A DNA stretch of 64,000 nt from Paenibacillus oryzae (GTDB lineage Bacteria > Bacillota > Bacilli > Paenibacillales > Paenibacillaceae), in the NCBI RefSeq assembly GCF_001675045.1, contig NZ_LYPA01000047.1, positions 1-64,000 of the forward strand, read 5' to 3'. The translations under genes were made by a program, and so were the position numbers. Shown piece after piece: positions 57,982-64,000 of this stretch. Under the pieces are notes generated by a model. The model was not told the origin of the DNA and ran no database searches. It saw only the letters and a program-made list of their open reading frames with translations. Each line of letters starts with the position of its first letter. Position 1 is the first letter of the stretch.

Positions 57982-58011
57982 TTGCTTCTGCGATCCAATA
58001 TAGAGTAAAAT
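57982..58011 (+). promoter_or_regulatory. Promoter of the siderophore-binding lipoprotein
   Basis: TTGCTT (57982-57987) and TAAAAT (58006-58011), 18 bases apart; the Fur box follows 14 bases after the -10. Confidence 0.55.
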
Positions 58012-58025
58012 TTAGTTCATAACAA

Positions 58026-58040
58026 TGATAATGATTATCA
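58026..58040 (+). promoter_or_regulatory. Perfect Fur box
   Basis: TGATAATGATTATCA matches the 7-1-7 Fur consensus TGATAATNATTATCA at every position. It covers the transcription start of the lipoprotein gene, so iron should repress it. Confidence 0.93.
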
Positions 58041-58098
58041 TTTTAAATGAGTGGTTTTTTTGTTGGAAAGCATAAAACGCAGGAGAGTGAACTTAATT

Positions 58099-59103
58099 AT
58101 GGCAGGATCGGGATTAATGAAAGCAGGCTGGGTAGGTCTTATAACGGCCGCAATGATTATGATGGCGGGCTGCGGCTCGACAGGAGATGAAGCTGTGGCG
58201 ACGGCAACTAGCGAGCAGTCAAACCAAGCAGCAGCAACGCCAAGTGCAGCTTCACCTCAGACGGAAACACGCATCGTTAGCGATGCTTTCGGTGAGGTCG
58301 AAATTCCAACAAATCCGAAGCGAATTTCAGCTCTTTATCGTGAAGATTATCTGGTTGCGCTTGGGGTAACGCCTATTGTGCAATATTATAACCCTATGTG
58401 GGGTAAGCAGGATTATTTGAAGCTGGAGGTGCCGTTGTTTGACGTGACGGGCAGCATCGAAGCCTTGATGGTGTCCGAGCCGGACTTGATCATCGGCGCG
58501 GGAGAGGTGGATGCAGCGCAATACGAGCTTTATTCCAAGGTTGCTCCGACGTTCCGCTTGCCGGATGACGTGCTTGCGGATTCACGCAAAACGTTGACCC
58601 TAATTGCTGAATTGCTTGGGATCAGCGACAAGGCGGAGCAGGTTCTTAATGATTATGAAGCCCGTATTGCTGATGTAAAGGCGAAACTGAACGAGGCGAT
58701 TGGCGATGAAAAGATTGTTGTTCTGCGGATAAACGTGGTCGACCAATCAGTTAATATTTTCGGCATTCATAATACGTTTGTTGGGCAGCTTTTGTATGAG
58801 GATCTTGGGCTGAAGGCTCCGGGGTTTGCCGAGGCTATGACAGAGGGCAATATCGTTTTGTCGCAGGAGGTCATTCCGGAGCTGGACGCGGATCATATTA
58901 TTTTGCTACCGTCCAACGGGACCTGGGAGGATGAGAGCATCGCGAAAACGCTTGAGGATATGAAGGCAAGTCCGTTATGGCAGTCCGTCCCCGCATTTAA
59001 GAATGGCCATGTCTATCCCGTAGAGAGATCATATTGGCAGACCGGAGCCATTACGGCTAACGGGTTGAAGATGGATGATTTGCTTCGATTGCTGGCTTCT
59101 TAG
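58099..59103 (+). CDS. Iron-siderophore ABC transporter substrate-binding lipoprotein
   Basis: 334 residues. The lipoprotein signal ends MMAGC (about residue 26), followed by an Ala/Thr/Gln/Ser tether. The Fe3+-siderophore binding fold follows: SDAFGEVEIPTNPKRISAL, WGKQDYL, SEPDLIIGAG, TLTLIAELLG and PLWQSVPAFKNGHVYPV. ATG 58099 follows AGGAGAG; a GTG at 58051 in the same frame lies too near the Fur box. No permease or ATPase lies beside it, so it must use a transporter encoded elsewhere. The next gene has a domain with the same pattern. Confidence 0.92.
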   Translation: MAGSGLMKAGWVGLITAAMIMMAGCGSTGDEAVATATSEQSNQAAATPSAASPQTETRIVSDAFGEVEIPTNPKRISALYREDYLVALGVTPIVQYYNPMWGKQDYLKLEVPLFDVTGSIEALMVSEPDLIIGAGEVDAAQYELYSKVAPTFRLPDDVLADSRKTLTLIAELLGISDKAEQVLNDYEARIADVKAKLNEAIGDEKIVVLRINVVDQSVNIFGIHNTFVGQLLYEDLGLKAPGFAEAMTEGNIVLSQEVIPELDADHIILLPSNGTWEDESIAKTLEDMKASPLWQSVPAFKNGHVYPVERSYWQTGAITANGLKMDDLLRLLAS

Positions 59104-59165
59104 CAGCAGCTAAAAATGATCAGGTTTAATGTAGAGAGTGATTTCCATAATAAATATTGATGAGA

Positions 59166-59203
59166 GAGCCGCTTTCAACGAAGGTTGATAGGCGGCTCGT
59201 TTT
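59166..59203 (+). terminator. Intrinsic terminator of the lipoprotein gene
   Basis: GAGCCGC (59166-59172) pairs with GCGGCTC (59192-59198), with TCAAC/GTTGA inside; GTTTT follows. A possible -35 of the next gene (TTGATA, 59185-59190) lies within its 3' half, with TACACT (59208-59213) as -10. Confidence 0.75.
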
Positions 59204-59220
59204 GATTTACACTATATTAA

Positions 59221-59239
59221 TTGAGAATCAATATCAATT
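59221..59239 (+). promoter_or_regulatory. Fur-like operator of the AraC/SBP regulator
   Basis: TTGAGAATCAATATCAATT agrees with the extended Fur site TTGATAATGATTATCAATT at 16 of 19 positions. It lies just downstream of the predicted -10 and 22 bases before the start codon. Confidence 0.7.
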
Positions 59240-59260
59240 AAGAGGCGGTTGATAGTCACG

Positions 59261-60847
59261 ATGAATATTGAACAGCACAAACAAGACGGGACTGCTCCTT
59301 TAGCCCCATATGTGCTGCGATCGATTCGCTTAATCGCTGCGGGCGAGCAGACAGGTATGAGTGATGTGGACGGCAGTAATAGAAACGATACAGAAGATTT
59401 TGAACTGCTAATAGTGAAGAGCGGGATGGGACAAGGGAAATGTTATTTGCAGAGACCTGGCAAATCCTTATCCCTTGACCAGGAGGTTATGGGGTGCAGC
59501 TATTATCGAGTGAGCTTTGTAGCGAGCGGCGACGCAGCTTCCGGCTTGCTGCCGGACAAGCAAGATCTTGCCTGTGCACCCTTCGCAAAGGCGGTGGAGC
59601 TGCTTGACGAGCTGTACCGGCTCCGCGAGGCGAGCGACCAGCTTGAGCTATTCCAACGATTTGTGAGGTTTCAAGAGCTGCTGCTTTTTCTTTTTCGCCA
59701 AAATGCTCCTGCTGCCGAGGAGAAGGAAACGGATACCGAGCGGTATGGGGTAGAGGCTAGCATACGACATATTCATCAGTATTACCGTGAGCTTCTGACT
59801 GTGGAGGAGCTGGCCTCGCTCGCAGGCATTGACCGCTGGAAGTATACCCGATTGTTCAAGGAAGCTACAGGCCAAGTTCCGCTTCAGTACTTGAATGAAG
59901 TGCGAATTAATCAAGCCAAGAAGTGGCTGGCCAGCGCCGATGACAAGCTGCTTGATATTGCGCTGAATGCAGGTTTCAACAATGAATATTATTTTAATCG
60001 TCGCTTCAAGCAGACGGTAGGCATATCGCCAGGACAATACCGCCGCAGCCGCAAGGGGCAATTGAGATTAGTGGCGCCGTATTTGGAGGATTTCATAGTT
60101 GCGCTGGATATGCTGCCTATCGCCCAATATTGGCATGCAAAATGGGGAAAACAAGACTATTTGGGCCTGCACCACATTCCGACGTTCGACGAGAGCAGCG
60201 GCAACTTCGAGGCGCTTTCCGATTATAAGCCGGAATTGATCTTGCTTATGGATCGTTACAAGCAACAGCAATATTCCCAGTGCAGACGCATATCCAGCAC
60301 ATGTATTCTGCGTGAGCAGACCCATAATTGGCGCAAACTGCTGCAAACCGTCGCTCATTATTTCGGTCGTACGGAGCTGGCCGACGAGGCTATTGCAAGG
60401 TATGATTTCAAAGCGCGGAGCGCAAGTCACAAGCTGAGTCGGGTTATGAAGGATGAAACGGTCGCTTTTTTGCGTATATCGGCGGATCACATAATTCAAT
60501 ATACAGACGAAGGGCAAGGTTTTGTATCGACGGTTCTTTATGGCGATGTTGGCCTGCGCTCCCACTCCGCAGCAGGTGCAGCTTCAAAAGCGTACAGGCC
60601 GGGCATGTTCAATCTCTCTGTAGAGGATTTGTGCACGTTAAACGCAGATCACCTGTTTATTACTTTCGATAAGTGGCACAGCCAGGCAGAAGGAAAGGAG
60701 AGGGAGCTGCTGGGGCAGCCAGAATGGCGTGATCTGCCCGCTGTACGAAACAATCGCGTTTATGAGGTTGATTTTCTAACCTGGCTGAACAACGGAATTA
60801 TTTCCAACGGGAAAAAAATTGATGATATATTGCGAGTGTTGGCTTGA
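59261..60847 (+). CDS. AraC-family regulator with siderophore-binding domain (Btr-like)
   Basis: 528 residues. An N-terminal cupin-like part (~1-140), AraC helix-turn-helix pair (~165-270: ELASLAGIDRWKYTRLFKE, NNEYYFNRRFKQTVGISPGQY), then a periplasmic-binding-protein-like domain (~275-528) without any signal peptide. Layout is that of B. subtilis Btr, which activates siderophore uptake when its cytosolic binding domain holds the iron-siderophore. The domain shares WGKQDYL and other segments with the lipoprotein upstream. ATG 59261 is preferred to TTG 59249, which is only about two bases from the AGAGGCGG site. Confidence 0.92.
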   Translation: MNIEQHKQDGTAPLAPYVLRSIRLIAAGEQTGMSDVDGSNRNDTEDFELLIVKSGMGQGKCYLQRPGKSLSLDQEVMGCSYYRVSFVASGDAASGLLPDKQDLACAPFAKAVELLDELYRLREASDQLELFQRFVRFQELLLFLFRQNAPAAEEKETDTERYGVEASIRHIHQYYRELLTVEELASLAGIDRWKYTRLFKEATGQVPLQYLNEVRINQAKKWLASADDKLLDIALNAGFNNEYYFNRRFKQTVGISPGQYRRSRKGQLRLVAPYLEDFIVALDMLPIAQYWHAKWGKQDYLGLHHIPTFDESSGNFEALSDYKPELILLMDRYKQQQYSQCRRISSTCILREQTHNWRKLLQTVAHYFGRTELADEAIARYDFKARSASHKLSRVMKDETVAFLRISADHIIQYTDEGQGFVSTVLYGDVGLRSHSAAGAASKAYRPGMFNLSVEDLCTLNADHLFITFDKWHSQAEGKERELLGQPEWRDLPAVRNNRVYEVDFLTWLNNGIISNGKKIDDILRVLA

Positions 60848-60969
60848 TTGGTTTTTCTGGCGGCTGGCCAGCAGGGGAAGCTTGCGCAGTGTACCTCTTC
60901 TCGCCTTCTTTTTTGTCCGCAAGCCGCATAGGTATGGGTAAGGCTGGACAGGATCGGGGGAATGCAACA

Positions 60970-62067
60970 ATGGCAAAATGGGGAAAAAGAAGGCTGCTGC
61001 CACGGCTCGTTTTAGACCTTAGGCCATGGCGCGGCAAGCGTCAAAAACGGCGTTCTTTTTTTGCTGGCGGGACTGGTTATCGCAGAAGCAGCAGCGTCCG
61101 CTGGGGCAACGGGGGAAAGCAAGGCGGGACGCTGTTTTTGCGCGGCGCTGGAAGCAAACCTCCGAAGCCTTGGGGAAAGCCCTCCGGCGTCTCCTTTGCG
61201 TCGTCCTCATGGGGGATGAGACCGAAGGCGCATACGCCAAAACCGAGACGTCCTAAACCGGCAGCAGCATCCCGCCCGCCTGGAGCGGGAAGACCCGTTT
61301 TGCGCAAGCGGACTATGTTGCTGCTTTTTCTGGTGTCAATGCTGGTGTTTTCCGTGCCTTCGTTTGTATTTATGGAGCGCAACTTGCGGCCGCCGCTAAT
61401 GGTTATTGCCAAGGTCAGAATAAAGCAGGTTGCAACGCAAGCCATTAACAAAGCCATCACGGAGCAGGTTGCCCGCCAATCGGATACGGAAAAGCTCATT
61501 GATTGGAAAATGAACGACAATGGCAAAATATCGGGATTTATGCTGAACTATGGGGAGCATATGAACATTACCTCGGAGACGATCAAGACCGTTCAATCGA
61601 CGCTTAACGAAATAAAGGATATACCGGAACATATTCCAATCGGGCATGCTCTTAACAGCGCTATTATTTCCTCCTTCGGCCCCCGCGTACCCGTTAAATT
61701 CGAGCCTGTGGGCGCGGTAAAGGTCGAGCTTGGGACGCGGGAACGGAATTCGGGCATTAATATGGTGCTGGTGGAGGTTTATATTACCGTAACGACGGAG
61801 GTTTCCATCATCATTCCTTTCGATACCGAGCCGGAGGTGGTGCAGACGGAAATACCGATCTCCTATTTGCTGGTCGTTGGGGATGTGCCCATGTATTATT
61901 ACGACAGCAGCGGCAAGGCGGTTGGCGATTCCGCGCCTCAAGCTCCCAATATTTCCGTTCCGCTTGCGCCAGGCACCGGTCTCTCCTCCTCGGGCAATAA
62001 GGAGGGGAGCGGCGGCGAAAGCGGGCAGCCTGCTGGCTCCGGCAGCTTGCATACGGGGACTGACTGA
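60970..62067 (+). CDS. yunB: Sporulation protein YunB
   Basis: 365 residues. A basic, Gly/Pro/Arg-rich N-terminal region (~1-110) precedes one membrane helix (MLLLFLVSMLVFSVPSFVF) and the conserved YunB domain: LRPPLMVIAKVRIKQVATQAINKAI, VQSTLNEIKDIP and the IIPFDTEPEVVQTEIPISYLLV region. The Ser/Gly-rich tail ends the protein. Required for normal spore formation in B. subtilis, mechanism unknown. GGGGG lies nine bases before ATG 60970. B. subtilis YunB is nearer 250 residues, so an internal start such as ATG 61216 is possible. Convergent with lytH, 10 bases apart. Confidence 0.88.
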   Translation: MAKWGKRRLLPRLVLDLRPWRGKRQKRRSFFAGGTGYRRSSSVRWGNGGKQGGTLFLRGAGSKPPKPWGKPSGVSFASSSWGMRPKAHTPKPRRPKPAAASRPPGAGRPVLRKRTMLLLFLVSMLVFSVPSFVFMERNLRPPLMVIAKVRIKQVATQAINKAITEQVARQSDTEKLIDWKMNDNGKISGFMLNYGEHMNITSETIKTVQSTLNEIKDIPEHIPIGHALNSAIISSFGPRVPVKFEPVGAVKVELGTRERNSGINMVLVEVYITVTTEVSIIIPFDTEPEVVQTEIPISYLLVVGDVPMYYYDSSGKAVGDSAPQAPNISVPLAPGTGLSSSGNKEGSGGESGQPAGSGSLHTGTD

Positions 62068-62077
62068 ATAGGGCTGC

Positions 62078-63214
62078 TTAACGCTTGCGTTCGGACTGCT
62101 CCCAGCGCTTGAGCATAGGGTACGGGTCGAACGCCCACTCTACGAGGCCCCGGTCGCTATAAATGCCGTAGTGCAGATGAGGCGGGAATTTGCCGGAGGT
62201 GCCGGGTTTGCCGTACCCGGAGCTGCCCACCCAGCCGATAACTTGACCGGGTTCCACAATCTGGCCGGCGGCAAGCGATTTTTGAAAGCCGGACAAATGG
62301 GCGTAATAGTGGTAATGATTGTTCAAATCCCGGATGCCGACTCGCCAGCCTCCGTATTTGTTCCAGCCCTTGCTTTCAACGATGCCGTAGCAGGTGCTGC
62401 GGACCGGCGTGCCATGTCCGGCAAAAATATCGGTGCCTTCATGAATACGCCGACCGCCCCATCCCCGCCGGTCGCCCCATGTATCCCTGTACGAATAGGA
62501 GACGCCTTGCGGGAGCGGGAAGGCATGCTGGAATAAATCGAGGTGGCCGTAGTGACTGTAAATGGCCGCAAACTGCCCGATACGCTGAACGGCGCGGCTG
62601 TTACGGTAATATTCCCATACGCCGGCCGGAAAACGGCTTTCTGTCGGCCCGTACGAGGACATAAAGGAGATTAGCGAATAGAGCAGATCAAAATCACTGC
62701 TTCGAGCTGCCGCTCCATCTCCGTCTCCATCTCTTCCGATTCCCCCGAACAACCGGATTGACAGCGGGGAAATATCTTCCTGATCGGGATTTAATCCCCC
62801 GGCCCAGCGCTCATGCTCCACAAATACGGCAGAATACTGGCCTAAGGCAGCCCTTGCTTTCGGCTTGGCCTTTGATATTGTCCGCTCGTATTGATCCACC
62901 GCGGCAGACCAGTACCAGGGAACGCCGGTAACCAGTTCTACCCGGTCATACAGCTCTCTGCGCGCATCGTAAGCCTCGTTGCCCAAAGCGGCTGCTTCCA
63001 TCGTTTTCCCGTCCGCCTTCGCAGCCCTCTCTTTCTGCAAGACTGCCGCAGATGCCGGAGCGTATTGGTGCGTTGGCGCAAAGGTCCGAGCTTCCGGCGT
63101 AATTGTAAGCAGCAGCCTATACGGAGATGCGCCCTGTCCGGACTGAGCTGCCGGCAATGCCGGGACAGACAGCAGTGCTACAGCGACGGCCGTTGCATGA
63201 AGGATCAGTTTCAA
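62078..63214 (-). CDS. lytH: LytH-like M23 peptidase
   Basis: 378 residues. A signal peptide (about 1-24), a region of unknown fold (to ~215), then an M23 metallopeptidase with zinc ligands in HEGTDIFAGHGTPV and PPHLHYG, and YYAHLSGFQKSLAAG between. In B. subtilis LytH (YunA), next to yunB and near lipA as here, cleaves L-Ala-D-Glu links in spore peptidoglycan. TTG 63214 has AAAGGGTGGG upstream; the TTG at 63238 has no site and would place charged residues before the signal peptide. Assignment rests on synteny plus domain. Confidence 0.86.
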   Translation of the reverse strand: MKLILHATAVAVALLSVPALPAAQSGQGASPYRLLLTITPEARTFAPTHQYAPASAAVLQKERAAKADGKTMEAAALGNEAYDARRELYDRVELVTGVPWYWSAAVDQYERTISKAKPKARAALGQYSAVFVEHERWAGGLNPDQEDISPLSIRLFGGIGRDGDGDGAAARSSDFDLLYSLISFMSSYGPTESRFPAGVWEYYRNSRAVQRIGQFAAIYSHYGHLDLFQHAFPLPQGVSYSYRDTWGDRRGWGGRRIHEGTDIFAGHGTPVRSTCYGIVESKGWNKYGGWRVGIRDLNNHYHYYAHLSGFQKSLAAGQIVEPGQVIGWVGSSGYGKPGTSGKFPPHLHYGIYSDRGLVEWAFDPYPMLKRWEQSERKR

Positions 63215-63399
63215 TAGTCCCACCCTTTCGCCATACAAATGATACAGATATGGTTTGCAGTGAGACTTTTTTTATCCCTGTATGGGGGATTTCGGGAAAT
63301 CCGGCTAGCCGATACATCTCATTTTGAGATAAAACAGATAATAATTAGCTATCGTTATTTGCTGCAGACAAGCGGGACTTGTCATTACTTTTTGTGGGC

Positions 63400-63414
63400 A
63401 AAGCGTGTTATAAT
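63400..63414 (+). promoter_or_regulatory. Extended -10 promoter of lipA
   Basis: TGTTATAAT (63406-63414) is an extended -10 with no good -35. The rest of 63215-63474 contains no gene, and a second AT-rich block at 63440-63449. Confidence 0.5.
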
Positions 63415-63474
63415 GGGTGCGATGAGTTTTTTAAACAACCTCTTATAATTGGACGCGAAAGCAGGTAATGATAA

Positions 63475-64000
63475 ATGAATCAGCGTGAAAAGCTGCAAAA
63501 GCCGGACTGGCTTCGGATCAAGCTTACCACTGATGGTCACTATTCGGAAATCAAGGACATGATGCGTTCCAAGACGCTGCATACCGTATGCGAAGAGGCC
63601 CGTTGCCCCAACATTTATGAATGCTGGTCCAATCGCACGGCGACCTTTATGATTCTAGGCGATATCTGTACTCGGGCTTGCCGTTTCTGCGCGGTCAAGA
63701 CAGGTCTGCCTACGGAGCTGGATTTGCAGGAGCCGGAGCGTGTAGCCGAAGCGGCTGAATCCATGGGGCTGATGCATTGCGTTGTTACATCCGTAGCCCG
63801 CGATGATCTGGCTGACGGCGGAGCCTCAATCTTTGCGGCAACGATTGCCGCAATCCGGAAGCGGATGCCGGCTTGCCGGGTCGAGGTCCTAATTCCAGAC
63901 TTTATGGGCAATCGGGATGCCCTGCAGGTTGTCATGGACGCGAATCCTGACATTCTTAATCACAATATCGAAACGGTTTCCCGTCTTTCCGATCGCGTAA
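63475..64000 (+). CDS. lipA: Lipoyl synthase (partial, runs off the right edge)
   Basis: The first 175 residues are seen. [17 protein letters not shown] opens the family start; the auxiliary cluster motif [12 protein letters not shown] and the radical SAM motif CTRACRFC follow, then [14 protein letters not shown]. It inserts sulfur into octanoyl groups to make lipoate. AGGTAA precedes ATG 63475; ATG 63468 is in another frame. The gene order lipA-lytH-yunB matches B. subtilis. Confidence 0.97.
   Translation, partial: MNQREKLQKPDWLRIKLTTDGHYSEIKDMMRSKTLHTVCEEARCPNIYECWSNRTATFMILGDICTRACRFCAVKTGLPTELDLQEPERVAEAAESMGLMHCVVTSVARDDLADGGASIFAATIAAIRKRMPACRVEVLIPDFMGNRDALQVVMDANPDILNHNIETVSRLSDRV

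Overview
The window looks like a chromosome segment of a spore-forming Firmicute, most probably Paenibacillus or a close relative. This is inferred from strong AGGAGG-type ribosome binding sites, frequent TTG/GTG starts, spore genes of Bacillus type (pdaA, yhbH, ytvI, yunB, lytH, a YhcN/YlaJ lipoprotein), SufCDSUB order, and CcpA, FapR and Fur operators. No phage, insertion sequence or CRISPR array was found; the content is core chromosome plus a carbohydrate-use cluster.

Layout. 1-661: the 3' end of a 23S rRNA followed by six tRNAs (Asn, Ser, Glu, Thr, Gly, Pro), with no 5S rRNA between them. 790-2429: a GreA/GreB-like protein preceded by a possible 24-codon gene, then pdaA. 2594-17147: a glucan-use locus with a secreted GH5 carrying six discoidin-type modules, a secreted GH3, a YesM/YesN-type two-component pair, a sugar-binding lipoprotein, two permeases (no ATPase) and a cytosolic GH5. 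CcpA sites lie at the two promoters, so extracellular cleavage, import, intracellular cleavage and control sit together. 17184-26948: yhbH, sbcDC, small membrane proteins, a GGDEF/EAL protein and yunC. 27036-30279: mtnA/mtnK and a DUF1802 gene. 30269-35633: sufCDSUB with a repeated operator-like site at its start. 35664-43898: two HD-GYP proteins, moeB with a moaD-moaE fusion, a YunD-like phosphoesterase, yfkAB and ytvI. 43906-50183: a TPP-riboswitch thiamine operon (thiC, thiF, thiE-thiS fusion, thiG, thiO). 50202-51267: fabH under a consensus promoter overlapped by FapR boxes. 51371-57868: YhcN/YlaJ lipoprotein, two acetyltransferases, an oxidoreductase, a TetR regulator with its palindrome and a hydrolase, a decayed formylglycine-generating-enzyme relic, and an AraC/GyrI-like regulator. 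57982-60847: a Fur-controlled siderophore-binding lipoprotein and an AraC regulator carrying a related ligand-binding domain. 60970-64000: yunB, lytH and the start of lipA, in the neighbourhood known from Bacillus subtilis.

The most unusual items are gene fusions and nested domains. ThiS (ubiquitin-like sulfur carrier) is fused to the C terminus of ThiE with its terminal Gly-Gly-Gly free, while MoaD is fused to the N terminus of MoaE with its Gly-Gly buried inside the chain; each is encoded beside its own E1-like activating enzyme. In the large GH5, three carbohydrate-binding modules interrupt the catalytic barrel near its first strand. Regulatory sites worth testing are the doubled repeats before suf and before the second HD-GYP gene, and a thiC terminator whose 3' arm contains the Shine-Dalgarno sequence.
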